Of a stretch of 64,000 bases of DNA, positions 36,484 through 45,371 are shown piece after piece (the first letter of the stretch is position 1; each line of letters begins with the position of its first letter). Under the pieces are notes generated by a model. It was given only the letters and a program-made list of their open reading frames with translations. It searched no databases and was not told the DNA's origin. Location: assembly GCA_023264735.1 (NCBI GenBank), contig JAHFVD010000027.1:23761-87760 (forward strand), read 5' to 3'. This DNA is from Mycobacterium sp. (GTDB lineage: Bacteria > Actinomycetota > Actinomycetes > Mycobacteriales > Mycobacteriaceae). The translations under genes were made by a program, and so were the position numbers.

Positions 36484-37167
36484 CTAGCCGGCGTGCCAGG
36501 CCTTGCCGTTGAGCAGCTCAAGGAACTGGTCGGTGATCGCAACCAGCCGCTCGTTGTCGCCCACGAATCCGGCGTAGAAGCCCAGGCCCCACATCACGGC
36601 CATGAACATCTCGGCAGCCGCCTCGATATCGATGTCGGAGCGGACCTCGCCCGACTCGATGGCGTCACGGATGGCGGCCTTGATGTATCCGCGGGTGAAC
36701 TCCCGCGAATCATGGTTGGACTCGGCCAACTCCGGATGTCGCTCGGCTTCCAGCACGGCCGTCACCAGGAACGCAGCAACCGAGCGATCCTGGCCCTCGG
36801 CCTGCACCACCGCGCCGATGAAAGCGCGGATCCGTCCAGCCAGCGTCCCCTCACGCTGCGACTGCTGGACAGCGGCCTCGATGACCAAGGCGTTGGTCTG
36901 ATCGACCACCTCTTGGTACAGCAGCCGTTTGCTGGCGAAGTAGTGGTTGATGGCGGGTCTAGTCAGGTCGGCACGGATGGCGATTGCCTGAAACGTGGCA
37001 GCGTCATAACCCAATTCGCTGAACACCTCACGGGCGGCGCGCATGATGCGCTCGCGCGTTTCCGCTGCCTTCGCTGCTGGGGGGCGACCCGGGCCCCGAC
37101 TCGCTGTATGCGGCACGGTCAAAATTGTGCCACAAGTAGGCGCAAAATTTTTGACGGCCGACAACAT
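36484..37167 (-). CDS. TetR-family transcriptional regulator (Rv0144-like position)
   Basis: This is 227 residues from the ATG at 37167, which has AGGAAAG upstream; a GTG at 37116 would give a more typical N-terminus (VPHTASRGPGRPPAAKA) and cannot be excluded. The helix-turn-helix (RIMRAAREVFSELGYDAATF to RPAINHYFASKRLLYQEVV) is clear, followed by a helical ligand domain. It probably controls the adjacent methyltransferase or aldehyde dehydrogenase genes; the operator was not identified. Confidence 0.86.
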   Translation of the reverse strand: MLSAVKNFAPTCGTILTVPHTASRGPGRPPAAKAAETRERIMRAAREVFSELGYDAATFQAIAIRADLTRPAINHYFASKRLLYQEVVDQTNALVIEAAVQQSQREGTLAGRIRAFIGAVVQAEGQDRSVAAFLVTAVLEAERHPELAESNHDSREFTRGYIKAAIRDAIESGEVRSDIDIEAAAEMFMAVMWGLGFYAGFVGDNERLVAITDQFLELLNGKAWHAG

Positions 37168-37427
37168 TTGCTCTTTCCTGAGAAATTAGAATTCCACTCA
37201 TATTCAAATCTACCTGCGGAATCCGTTGCGGTGAGGCTGCTCTGGCCCGCAATCCGTGCGCAACCTGCGGTTTTGATCCCGCATATCGGACTGTCACCGC
37301 CAAGTGAATTTCTTGGAAATGCAAATTCCGCATGAGAATTCGCTAGTAGTGGATTTGCGCACGTTAGTTCCCCGTCAAAAGGTTGCTAGGCACCGGAGAC
37401 GTGTTTGCTAGGGGCGTTTTGGGGGCT
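37168..37427. other. Intergenic region, AT-richer than surroundings, no gene seen
   Basis: These 260 bp between the TetR start and the aldehyde dehydrogenase stop include the TetR promoter region (AT-rich TTAGAATTCCACTCATATTC near 37184-37203). No ORF with a convincing start or domain was found. Confidence 0.45.
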
Positions 37428-38828
37428 CTACATCACTTTACGCATCAGCCTGATCGCACGATCAGTGTACGGCGGGTACATGAGTTTCAAATCCAATTTG
37501 GTCGATTTGGCCAACACGGCGCGTCGGTGGCTGAGCGCTTCGAAGCCCCACTTCCCGTGATACGCGCCCATCCCGCTGGCCCCGACACCGCCGAACGGAA
37601 GTTGCGGGACGAGGCAGTGCACCGCCACGTGGTTGACCACCGCACCACCGGACGGCATCCGGTCGACAAGGTCCCGAGCCGCCTGCTGAGAGGCGGTGAA
37701 GACGTACAACGCCAGCGGCTTGGGCCGGGCGTTGACGAACGCGACGGCGGCGTCTGGCGAATCCACCGCGATGATCGGCAGGATCGGGCCGAAGATCTCG
37801 TCGGACATCACCGGGTCGTCGGCGGCCGGGTTGACGATCACCGTCGGCTCGATCCGCAGCACCGCGCGATCCGACCCGCCACCGGTGACAACCGTGCCGC
37901 TGGTCGCGCTGATCAGTGACACCAGCCGATCGAACTGCCGCTCGTTGACGATCCGCAGCGACGGGTCCTTCTCTTCGGCGCGGAACGCGGCGATCGTCGC
38001 CACGATCTTGTCGGCCAGTTCTGCCGCGATCGTGCGGTCGGCCAGCACGTAATCCGGAGCGATGCAGGTCTGACCCGAGTTCAGCATCTTGATCCAGGCG
38101 ATCCGGCGGGCCGCCACCTCCAGGTCGGCGTCGGCGAGCACCACCACCGGGCTCTTGCCGCCCAACTCCAGGGTCACCGGCGTCAGCGTCGGTGCGGCGG
38201 CCGCCATGATCTTGCGGCCGATCTCGGTACCCCCGGTGAACAGGGCGTGGTCGAACCCCTGCGCCATCAAGTCCTGGGTCACCACCGCGTCGCCCTCGAC
38301 CACCCGGATGCCCTCGGAGTCCAGGTACTCCGGAACCAGCCGCGCGATCAGCGCCGATGTGGCCGGCGCCAACTCCGAGGGCTTGATCACCATGGCGTTT
38401 CCGGCGGCGATCGCGGCCACGACCGGCGCCATGCACAGATAGAAGGGGTAGTTCCACGGCCCGATCACCAGGATCACGCCCAGCGGGTCGTACTGCACCC
38501 AGCCCTTACCGGGCAGCTGCGCCAGCGGAAGCGCGTACTTCTGCGGCTTCACCCACTTCTTCAGATGTTTACGGGCGAACGCGGCTTCGGCCTTGGTCGA
38601 TCCGATATCGCCGAGCCATGCCTCGAACGAAGACCGGCCCAGATCGCTGGCCAGCGCCTCGGCGATTTCGGGCTCCCGCTCCTCGCACATCCGCTCGACC
38701 GCACGCAGCTGCTCGGAACGCCACGTCAGCGAGCGGGTGCGGCCGCTGTTGAACACCCGGCGCACGTCGGCCAGCACGCCGGCGGCAGCCCCTTCGGTGG
38801 CCTGGTTATTGGTGATCTGAACGGTCAT
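37428..38828 (-). CDS. Aldehyde dehydrogenase (class 3 type)
   Basis: This is 466 residues. Catalytic features are LELGGKSP (Glu) and SGQTCIAPDY (nucleophile Cys), with the NAD-binding GPWNYPFYLCM and FTGGTEIGRKI motifs. It resembles Rv0147 (about 506 residues), a fatty-aldehyde dehydrogenase type. The last 40 residues (KLDLKLMYPPYTDRAIRL) form the usual membrane-associating tail of class 3 enzymes. It starts at the ATG at 38828, divergent from the TetR-FUSC pair. Confidence 0.91.
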   Translation of the reverse strand: MTVQITNNQATEGAAAGVLADVRRVFNSGRTRSLTWRSEQLRAVERMCEEREPEIAEALASDLGRSSFEAWLGDIGSTKAEAAFARKHLKKWVKPQKYALPLAQLPGKGWVQYDPLGVILVIGPWNYPFYLCMAPVVAAIAAGNAMVIKPSELAPATSALIARLVPEYLDSEGIRVVEGDAVVTQDLMAQGFDHALFTGGTEIGRKIMAAAAPTLTPVTLELGGKSPVVVLADADLEVAARRIAWIKMLNSGQTCIAPDYVLADRTIAAELADKIVATIAAFRAEEKDPSLRIVNERQFDRLVSLISATSGTVVTGGGSDRAVLRIEPTVIVNPAADDPVMSDEIFGPILPIIAVDSPDAAVAFVNARPKPLALYVFTASQQAARDLVDRMPSGGAVVNHVAVHCLVPQLPFGGVGASGMGAYHGKWGFEALSHRRAVLAKSTKLDLKLMYPPYTDRAIRLMRKVM

Positions 38829-38963
38829 GCGAACTCCTCGAATCGATCCCGTGATTCCCAGCTTGCCCCATCACCGGGGGCGCGTCACCCGCCCTGGCGG
38901 CCGCTCCTGCGAAACTTGGTCACGATCCTGCACGTCACGGCCGTCTGGCCGTTGGCCGCGCAC

Positions 38964-38969
38964 TATCGT
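38964..38969 (+). promoter_or_regulatory. Candidate -10 of the 38978 TetR gene
   Basis: TATCGT fits TANNNT and lies 8 nt before the ATG; no ribosome site is present, so the mRNA may be leaderless. Confidence 0.33.
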
Positions 38970-38977
38970 CTTCTGTC

Positions 38978-39538
38978 ATGGCCACTGTTGCCAACCGAGA
39001 GGCGTACTTCGAGACCGGCCTCGAGGTTCTCGCAGACGTTGGTTACGGCGGACTCAAACTTGCGGAAGTGTGCAACCGGCTCGGCGTGACGACCGGGTCG
39101 TTCTACCACTACTTCTCCAGTTGGCCGGCGTACACCCGAGACCTGGTTTCGTACTGGGTCCAGGACCGGACGGTCCGACTGATCGGCGCGATCCGCGAGG
39201 TCTCCGATCCACGTCGCCGTATCGAGGCGATCATCCAGGTCGGGCTGTCCCTGCCGCACGGCGCCGAGGCCGCCATCCGGTCGTGGGGCTCGGTGGACCC
39301 GCACGTGCTGGCGGTGCAGTCCGAGGTGGACCGGCAGCGGTACAAGATCCTCTACGACTCGGCGATCGAAATCGTCGACGACACCCGCCAGGCCGAGGTC
39401 TACGCGTCCTGGGCGGTCTATGTCTTCATCGGCTACGAGCAGGCCACCCTGCCCCGCGAACCGGGGATATTCGGCTGGATCGCCCGCTACATGCTCGACG
39501 CACTGGACTCGGGCGGTTTCGCCAGCGTGCCGCGGTGA
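38978..39538 (+). CDS. TetR-family transcriptional regulator
   Basis: This is 186 residues with a standard TetR DNA-binding domain (YFETGLEVLADVGYGGLKL, then GVTTGSFYHYFSSWPAYTRDLV) and a compact C-terminal domain. It overlaps the FUSC gene by GTGA, a strong sign that it controls that transporter. It is divergent from the aldehyde dehydrogenase gene across 150 bp. The ligand is unknown. Confidence 0.86.
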   Translation: MATVANREAYFETGLEVLADVGYGGLKLAEVCNRLGVTTGSFYHYFSSWPAYTRDLVSYWVQDRTVRLIGAIREVSDPRRRIEAIIQVGLSLPHGAEAAIRSWGSVDPHVLAVQSEVDRQRYKILYDSAIEIVDDTRQAEVYASWAVYVFIGYEQATLPREPGIFGWIARYMLDALDSGGFASVPR

Positions 39539-41691
39539 GCCCGGCTGCCTTGTGGCGGCGGGCGGTTGAGCGGGTTCGGACACGGGACCCCGAGAACGAC
39601 GGCGCACGTCGTGCGCTGCGGGCGGCCATCGTCGTACCGATCGCCGCGGCGGTCAGCTTCGCCCTCGGCGGCGGGTCACAGACCCCGATGTTCACGATCT
39701 TCGGGTCGATCGCACTGCTGATCGTCGTGGACTTCCCCGGCAACATGAATGCCAGGGCGCTGGCCTACGCCGGGTTGGGCTTCAACGGCGCGGTGCTGAT
39801 CACCCTGGGCACCGTGGCCGCACCGATCCCGTGGCTGGCGGTCACGCTGATGTTCGTCATCGGGGTGGCGGTCGTGTTCTCCGGCGTGCTCAGCGAGATC
39901 GTCGCCGCCGGGCAGCGGGCGACCCTGCTGACCTTCGTGCTTCCGGTGTGCACGCCGGTCGGCCCACTCGGTGAGCGGCTGTTCGGCTGGCTGATCGCCC
40001 TGGTGATCTGCGTGCCTGCCGCACTGTTCCTGTTTCCCCCGCGCCACCACGGTGAGCTGCGCCAACATGCCGCCGCGGTCTGCGCGGTGCTTGCCGACCG
40101 GATCGAGGGCACCGCATCGGCGGACGACGTCACCACCGCGATGGACGCCTTGCGGGCCAACTTCCTCGGGGCGGCCTACCGTCCGGTGGCGCTGACCGCC
40201 GGCAGCCGCGCACTGGTCCGGGTGGTCGACGACCTGCAGTGGCTGTGCGACCGGGTCACCGGCGACACCGGCGAACTGCTCGGACCGATGCGCGACCCGG
40301 TGGTTCAGGTGCTGCGCGACTGCGCCCGGGTTCTGCAGATCACCCGGCCGGGCGCCCGGGCCGTCGAACGTGCGCAGTTGGCCAAGGCGCTTGTCGACTC
40401 GCGGACGATCGCGATCGGCAGCTACCGGCAGGACATCGACGACATCCTCGCCGAGCCCGATGACGACGAAGCCATCGCGCTGGGCCGCACACTGCTCAAC
40501 CGGCGCACCATCGGCGCCGCGGTCGGGGTCACCGGGCGGCTGATCGCCAGTGCCGCGGCCGCCGACGCGCGACCGGTGTGGGCCCGGGTGCTGGGGCGAC
40601 AGCTTCCCGAGACCGGGATCGCCGAGCGGGTGTACTCCGAGACCGAAGCGGTCACCACGCTCACCGGCGGGCATCTGGCGACCCGTTCTGTCACCGCCCG
40701 CAACAGCCTGCGGACCGGGCTGGGGCTGGCACTGGCCGTGCTCGTCACGTTCGTCTTCCCTGTGCAGCACGGGTTCTGGGTGGTCCTGGGCGCGTTGTCG
40801 GTGCTGCGCAGCAGCGCGCTGACCACCGGCACCACCGTCGTGCGGGCGGTCACCGGCACGGTGATCGGCTTCATCCTCGGCGCCATCGTGATCGAGCTGC
40901 TCGGCACCGACCCGATCGTGATGTGGGTGTTGTTGCCGCTGGTGGCATTCGGTTCGGCGTATGTACCCGAGATCGGTTCGTTCACCGCCAGCCAGGCCGC
41001 CTTCACGACGATGGTGCTGATCGTGTTCAACGTGATCGTCCCGAGCGGCTGGGCGGTCGGCCTGATCCGCATCGAGGACGTCGTGGTTGGCGCCTCCGTC
41101 GGTGTCGTCGTATCGCTGCTGCTGTGGCCGCGCGGAGCCAAGACCGCCGTGCAGCAGGCGATCGACACGGCACGCGAAGTCGGCAGCCGCTATCTGCGGG
41201 TCACGGTCCTGCGCGTCACCCGCGGTGCATTCGAACATGCGGAGAACCGGGTGAACGCACTCAGTCACGACGCGCTGACGGCCTCACGGACCTTGGATGA
41301 CGCAGTGCGCCAATACCTTTCCGAAAGCGGCGGGCCGACGGACTCCCGGGCGCCAGTGGTGCGGTCGGCCAGCCGAGCGGTCCGGCTGCGCGCAGCCGCC
41401 GACCTGATCGCCGACATCATTCCACCCCCGCTGGGGGTGTACCCGCGAGCACGGGAGGTGCTCGAGGAGCATGCCGACGCGCTCTGTGCCCGCTTCGACG
41501 GCTCTCTCGGCGGGACAGAAAGGCTGGCCGCGGCGATCAGTGACGATCTGGTGCCCGCGCTGCGGGCCGAGGCCGGCGACGGCGACCTCGCCGTATCGGC
41601 GGCGCTGCCGTTGGTCACCGCAGCGGCCAACATCGGTGAGCTGGAGCTGACCTATCCGCCGGCCGTGGCAGCCGAACCGGCGCACACCTGA
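39535..41691 (+). CDS. FUSC-family membrane transporter
   Basis: This is 718 residues from the GTG at 39535. It contains two blocks of membrane helices, residues about 30-170 and 400-540, separated and followed by cytosolic helical domains; the second block has GLALAVLVTFVFPVQHGFWV and VLGALSVLRSSALTTGTT. This duplicated pattern is that of the fusaric-acid-resistance (FUSC) family, typically aromatic-acid efflux. The TetR gene just upstream probably represses it. A 9-bp stem terminator follows. Confidence 0.84.
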   Translation: MSPAALWRRAVERVRTRDPENDGARRALRAAIVVPIAAAVSFALGGGSQTPMFTIFGSIALLIVVDFPGNMNARALAYAGLGFNGAVLITLGTVAAPIPWLAVTLMFVIGVAVVFSGVLSEIVAAGQRATLLTFVLPVCTPVGPLGERLFGWLIALVICVPAALFLFPPRHHGELRQHAAAVCAVLADRIEGTASADDVTTAMDALRANFLGAAYRPVALTAGSRALVRVVDDLQWLCDRVTGDTGELLGPMRDPVVQVLRDCARVLQITRPGARAVERAQLAKALVDSRTIAIGSYRQDIDDILAEPDDDEAIALGRTLLNRRTIGAAVGVTGRLIASAAAADARPVWARVLGRQLPETGIAERVYSETEAVTTLTGGHLATRSVTARNSLRTGLGLALAVLVTFVFPVQHGFWVVLGALSVLRSSALTTGTTVVRAVTGTVIGFILGAIVIELLGTDPIVMWVLLPLVAFGSAYVPEIGSFTASQAAFTTMVLIVFNVIVPSGWAVGLIRIEDVVVGASVGVVVSLLLWPRGAKTAVQQAIDTAREVGSRYLRVTVLRVTRGAFEHAENRVNALSHDALTASRTLDDAVRQYLSESGGPTDSRAPVVRSASRAVRLRAAADLIADIIPPPLGVYPRAREVLEEHADALCARFDGSLGGTERLAAAISDDLVPALRAEAGDGDLAVSAALPLVTAAANIGELELTYPPAVAAEPAHT

Positions 41692-41717
41692 CCGGGCCGC
41701 CCACATCGAGCCAGACA

Positions 41718-41751
41718 TGAGAGCGACGTTGGGGAGGATTTATCGCTCTCA
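41718..41751. terminator. Bidirectional hairpin between converging genes
   Basis: TGAGAGCGA (41718-41726) and TCGCTCTCA (41743-41751) are perfect 9-bp complements with a 16-nt loop, between the FUSC and pirin genes. Confidence 0.6.
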
Positions 41752-41775
41752 GTTCTGACTCGCCACCTGACCCGC

Positions 41776-42744
41776 CTACCCGCGGTACGGCATCAGCGCG
41801 CCGGGCGGGATGGCGCCGAACCGGCCGGCGTTGAAGTCGTCGAGCGCCTGGATGACCTCGGACTTGGAGTTCATCACGAACGGCCCGTAGTGGAAGACCG
41901 GTTCACGAATCGGCTTGCCGCCCAACAGAAGAACCTCCAGAGCGCCCCGGTTGGAGTCCTGGCTCGCGTCGGCGGCCACCGTGATGCGGTCGCCTGGCCC
42001 GAGCACCGCGAGCTGCCCCTGCTGGATCGGATGCCCGATCGGGCCGACCGTGCCGCGACCGGAGAGCACATAGATCAGTGCGTTGTACTCGCGCGGCCAT
42101 GCCAGATTCAGCTGGGCTCCCGGCTCGATACTGCTGTGCGCCAACGTGATCGGGGTGTGCGTCGCGCCGGGGCCGACCCAGCCGTCGACGTCTCCCGCGA
42201 TGATGCGCACCAGCGCACCGCCGTCAGCCGACGACAGGAGGCGAACGGCGGGACCTTCGATCGACTGATAGCGCGGCTCGGCGAACTTGTCCTTGCGCGG
42301 CAGGTTGACCCACAACTGAATCCCGTGGAACACCCCACCGCTTTCCACGAGTTCGGCCGGCGGTGTCTCGATGTGCAAGATGCCTGCGCCCGCGGTCATC
42401 CACTGGGTGGCGCCGTCGGCGATCAAGCCACCGCCGCCGTGCGAATCCTGATGGGCGAACCGGCCGTCGATCATGTAGGTGACCGTTTCGAAGCCGCGGT
42501 GCGGGTGCCAATCGGTACCCCGGGGCTCGCCGGGTGAGTACTCGACTTCACCCATCTGGTCCATGTGGACGAACGGGTCGAGGTCGGCGGCGCTGACGCC
42601 GGCGAACGCGCGCACGACGGGGAACCCTTCGCCTTCATACCCGCGCGGTCCGGTGGTGACGGACCTGACGGGCCGTTCGGTATCGGTCGCGGCGGCTGCG
42701 CTCACCCGCGGTAAGGACAACGTGTCTGCGGTAACTGCTGGCAT
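41776..42744 (-). CDS. Pirin-family (cupin) protein
   Basis: This is 322 residues. The N-terminal cupin metal site is visible (TDWHPHRGFETVTYMIDG, then HIE), with the C-terminal cupin following (RIIAGDVDGWVG). Pirins bind Fe or another metal; some have quercetinase activity and eukaryotic ones act as transcription cofactors. The final segment (VFHYGPFVMNSKSEVIQALDDF) is typical. It starts at the ATG at 42744, 27 bp after ptsI on the same strand. Confidence 0.88.
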   Translation of the reverse strand: MPAVTADTLSLPRVSAAAATDTERPVRSVTTGPRGYEGEGFPVVRAFAGVSAADLDPFVHMDQMGEVEYSPGEPRGTDWHPHRGFETVTYMIDGRFAHQDSHGGGGLIADGATQWMTAGAGILHIETPPAELVESGGVFHGIQLWVNLPRKDKFAEPRYQSIEGPAVRLLSSADGGALVRIIAGDVDGWVGPGATHTPITLAHSSIEPGAQLNLAWPREYNALIYVLSGRGTVGPIGHPIQQGQLAVLGPGDRITVAADASQDSNRGALEVLLLGGKPIREPVFHYGPFVMNSKSEVIQALDDFNAGRFGAIPPGALMPYRG

Positions 42745-42771
42745 GACATCGATAACCGGACCGCAGTCCGA

Positions 42772-44478
42772 TTAATTCCGTCGGTCGAGTACCGCCAGCG
42801 CGGCCGCGCGGGCCTCGGACGCACTCGCGGTGGTCAGCACGTCAGCGGCGGCGTCGCGGCATTGCTGCAACGTGACCGAGGCGAGTTTGGCGCCGACCCC
42901 GGTCACCGCGGCGGCGGCCGCCGACAGCGACGTGATGCCCAGCCCGACCAGGACGCAGGCCAGCACCGGGTCGGCGGCGGCCTCACCGCAGACCCCGACC
43001 GGCTTGCCGTGACGGGTCCCGGCGCGTGCGGTCTGCGCGACCAACGCCAGCACGCCGGGCTGCCAGGGGTCGGTCAGAGTGGCCAGTTCGGCAGACATCC
43101 GGTCGGCGGCCATCGTGTATTGCGCCAGGTCGTTGGTGCCGATCGAGAGAAACTCGACGTGGGCCAGGATGTGGTCGGCCAGCAGCGCGGCGGCTGGCAC
43201 CTCGATCATCACGCCGGGAACGAGGCCGCGCTGGCGAGCCCGATCGGCGAACCGCTCGGCTTCGTCGGGAGTCGCGATCATTGGCGCCATCACCCACGGC
43301 GCGCTGCCGGTCCGTTCTGCTGCGAGCGCGATCGCGTCGAGCTGGCGCTCGATCACTTCGGGATGAAGGGCCTCGATGCGGATACCTCGCACGCCGAGCG
43401 CGGGGTTGGCCTCGTCGGGATGTCCGACGAACTTCAGTGGTTTGTCCGATCCGGCATCCAGGGTGCGGATGACGACCTTGCATCCGGCGAAGGCGTCGAG
43501 CACCTCGCCGTAGATGGACGCCTGCTCCTCGACAGTGGGTTCGGTGTCGCGGTTGAGGAAGCACAGTTCGGTGCGGAACAGCCCGATGCCCTCGGCCGGG
43601 GTTTCGCGCGCGGATCGGGCCGCCGAGCCGTCCTGGACGTTGGCCAGGATCGCGACCGGGTGGCCGTCGGCGGTGGCGCCAGGGCCGGCCCAGCCGGCCA
43701 TCGCTGCGGCGGCCGCGTCGGCGGCGTCGACAGCGGCAGCTGCTTCGGCCGGGTCGGGCGAAACGCTGACGGTGCCGCGGGTCCCGTCGATGAGAACCTC
43801 GACGCCGGCCGGGATGTCGTCCAGACCGTGGACGGCGACGACGCACGGGATGCCGAGCTGGCGGGCGATGATCGCGGTGTGGCTGGTCGGCCCGCCGAGC
43901 GTGGTGGCGAGGCCGACGACGAGCGTGGGGTCCAGCCCCGCGGTGTCGGCGGGCGCGAGGTCCTCGGCGCAGAGGATGGCCGGTTGCGCCGGCACCGGCA
44001 CACCGGGCTCGGCAAGGCCGCTGAGTTCGGCGACCACCCGATCGCGGATATCGCGCAGGTCGGTGACGCGTTCGGCCATCAGGCCGCCCATCTTGGTGAA
44101 CAGGTCGACGAACTGGTCCACCGCCGCTGCGGTGGCACGCACCGCGGGCGCACCCTCCTTGATACGTTTTTCCGCCGCACCCAGCCAGGCGCGATCCTGC
44201 GCCAGCATCGCGGTGGCGGCCAGCACCTCCGAGGCCGCGCCGGTCGCACTCGCGGCGCGCTCCCGCAGCCGCCCGGCGACCGCGGCCGCAGCGGCGGTGA
44301 ACCGGGTCGCCTCACCGTCGCGCTGGTTTTCGGCGAGCTCACCACCGGGGTCGAGGTCCTCGATGGCGGGGAGCCGGCCGGGGCGGATGACCGGTGCGTA
44401 GCGGACGCCGGGGACGACGGGGACGCCGGTGAGGACCTGTCCGGCACCGAGTGAGGTAGGTGTGGAAGAGGCGGGCAT
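42772..44478 (-). CDS. ptsI: PTS enzyme I (phosphoenolpyruvate-protein phosphotransferase)
   Basis: This is 568 residues from the ATG at 44478 (MPASSTPTSLGAGQ). The phospho-accepting His200 lies in TLGGPTSHTAIIARQ, and the PEP-binding barrel shows TLDAGSDKPLKF and IGTNDLAQYTMAADR. It transfers phosphate from PEP to HPr. It is divergent from fruR and together with fruR-fruK-fruA-ptsH forms a complete fructose PTS, found in fast growers such as M. smegmatis but not in M. tuberculosis. Confidence 0.94.
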   Translation of the reverse strand: MPASSTPTSLGAGQVLTGVPVVPGVRYAPVIRPGRLPAIEDLDPGGELAENQRDGEATRFTAAAAAVAGRLRERAASATGAASEVLAATAMLAQDRAWLGAAEKRIKEGAPAVRATAAAVDQFVDLFTKMGGLMAERVTDLRDIRDRVVAELSGLAEPGVPVPAQPAILCAEDLAPADTAGLDPTLVVGLATTLGGPTSHTAIIARQLGIPCVVAVHGLDDIPAGVEVLIDGTRGTVSVSPDPAEAAAAVDAADAAAAAMAGWAGPGATADGHPVAILANVQDGSAARSARETPAEGIGLFRTELCFLNRDTEPTVEEQASIYGEVLDAFAGCKVVIRTLDAGSDKPLKFVGHPDEANPALGVRGIRIEALHPEVIERQLDAIALAAERTGSAPWVMAPMIATPDEAERFADRARQRGLVPGVMIEVPAAALLADHILAHVEFLSIGTNDLAQYTMAADRMSAELATLTDPWQPGVLALVAQTARAGTRHGKPVGVCGEAAADPVLACVLVGLGITSLSAAAAAVTGVGAKLASVTLQQCRDAAADVLTTASASEARAAALAVLDRRN

Positions 44479-44500
44479 GTGAACTAGGTTACAGCGATTC

Positions 44501-44550
44501 GTTGACAAGTCAACACGAACGGGGGTAAAACAACACATACCAACATTCAA
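44501..44550. promoter_or_regulatory. Candidate FruR operator region: CAACA repeats and a dyad
   Basis: GTTGAC-AA-GTCAAC (44501-44514) is an interrupted dyad. CAACA occurs at 44511, 44531 and 44541, i.e. spaced 20 and 10 bp, on one helix face. It lies between the divergent ptsI and fruR starts, the expected place for DeoR-type binding. Confidence 0.45.
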
Positions 44551-44591
44551 TTTCGCTCAATACCTCCTAGACCCCACATAAACGGAGAATC

Positions 44592-45371
44592 GTGTACCCG
44601 GAAGAACGTCAGCAGGCGATTGCCGCTCGAGTGCTGTCCCAGGGACGGGCCTCGGTGGCCGAACTGGCCCAGGCCTACGACGTCACGACCGAGACCGTCC
44701 GCCGGGACCTGGCGGCGCTCGACCGGGCCGGCCTGGTGCGGCGGGTGCACGGCGGCGCGGTCCCGGTGCGCGCGCTGCACGTGGTCGAGCCCGGTGTCGA
44801 CGAGCGAGAGACCACCCGGGCCGATCACAAGGAGGCCATCGCCAGGGCCGCCGCCGAATTCCTTCCGCTGTCCGGTGCCACGGTGCTGTTCGACGCGGGC
44901 ACCACCACCGCCCGCGTCGCGGCCATGCTGCCTGCCGACCGGCAGCTGGTGGCCGTCACCAACTCGGTGCCGATCGCGGCCCGGCTGGCCGCCATGCCGT
45001 CGATCAATCTGCAGATGCTCGGCGGCCGCGTTCGCGGGCTCACCCAGGCCGCCGTCGGCGAACCGGTGCTGCGCGCACTCGACACGATGCGGGTGGACAT
45101 CGCGTTCATCGGCACCAACGGCATCACCATGCGCCACGGGCTCTCCACCCCGGACAGTGACGAAGCAGCGGTCAAGCGCGCGATGGTCCGCTGCGCCAAC
45201 TACGTGGTGGTACTGGCCGACTCGTCGAAGGTCGGCCGCGAGGAGTTCGTCAGCTTCGCCCCGATCGACAGTGTCGACGCGCTGATCACCGACCGCGAGA
45301 TCAGCGCGGCGGACCGCGCCGAGTTGACCGCGCAGGGCATCGAAGTCGTTGTGGCAGAAGGGGAATCATGA
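44592..45371 (+). CDS. fruR: DeoR-family regulator of the fructose PTS
   Basis: This is 259 residues from the GTG at 44592 with GGAGA upstream. The N-terminal DeoR winged helix (MYPEERQQAIAARVLSQG, then TTETVRRDLAALDRAGLVRR, HGGA) is followed by the sugar-phosphate sensor domain (LFDAGTTTARVA, IGTNGI, VVLADSSKVG). It probably senses fructose-1-phosphate and controls the fruR-fruK-fruA-ptsH run and divergent ptsI. It overlaps fruK by ATGA. Confidence 0.91.
   Translation: MYPEERQQAIAARVLSQGRASVAELAQAYDVTTETVRRDLAALDRAGLVRRVHGGAVPVRALHVVEPGVDERETTRADHKEAIARAAAEFLPLSGATVLFDAGTTTARVAAMLPADRQLVAVTNSVPIAARLAAMPSINLQMLGGRVRGLTQAAVGEPVLRALDTMRVDIAFIGTNGITMRHGLSTPDSDEAAVKRAMVRCANYVVVLADSSKVGREEFVSFAPIDSVDALITDREISAADRAELTAQGIEVVVAEGES

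Noticed and set aside
39676..41268. Minus-strand frame of about 530 codons opposite the FUSC gene
   Set aside because: His/Gly/Asp/Gln-rich shadow without domains.
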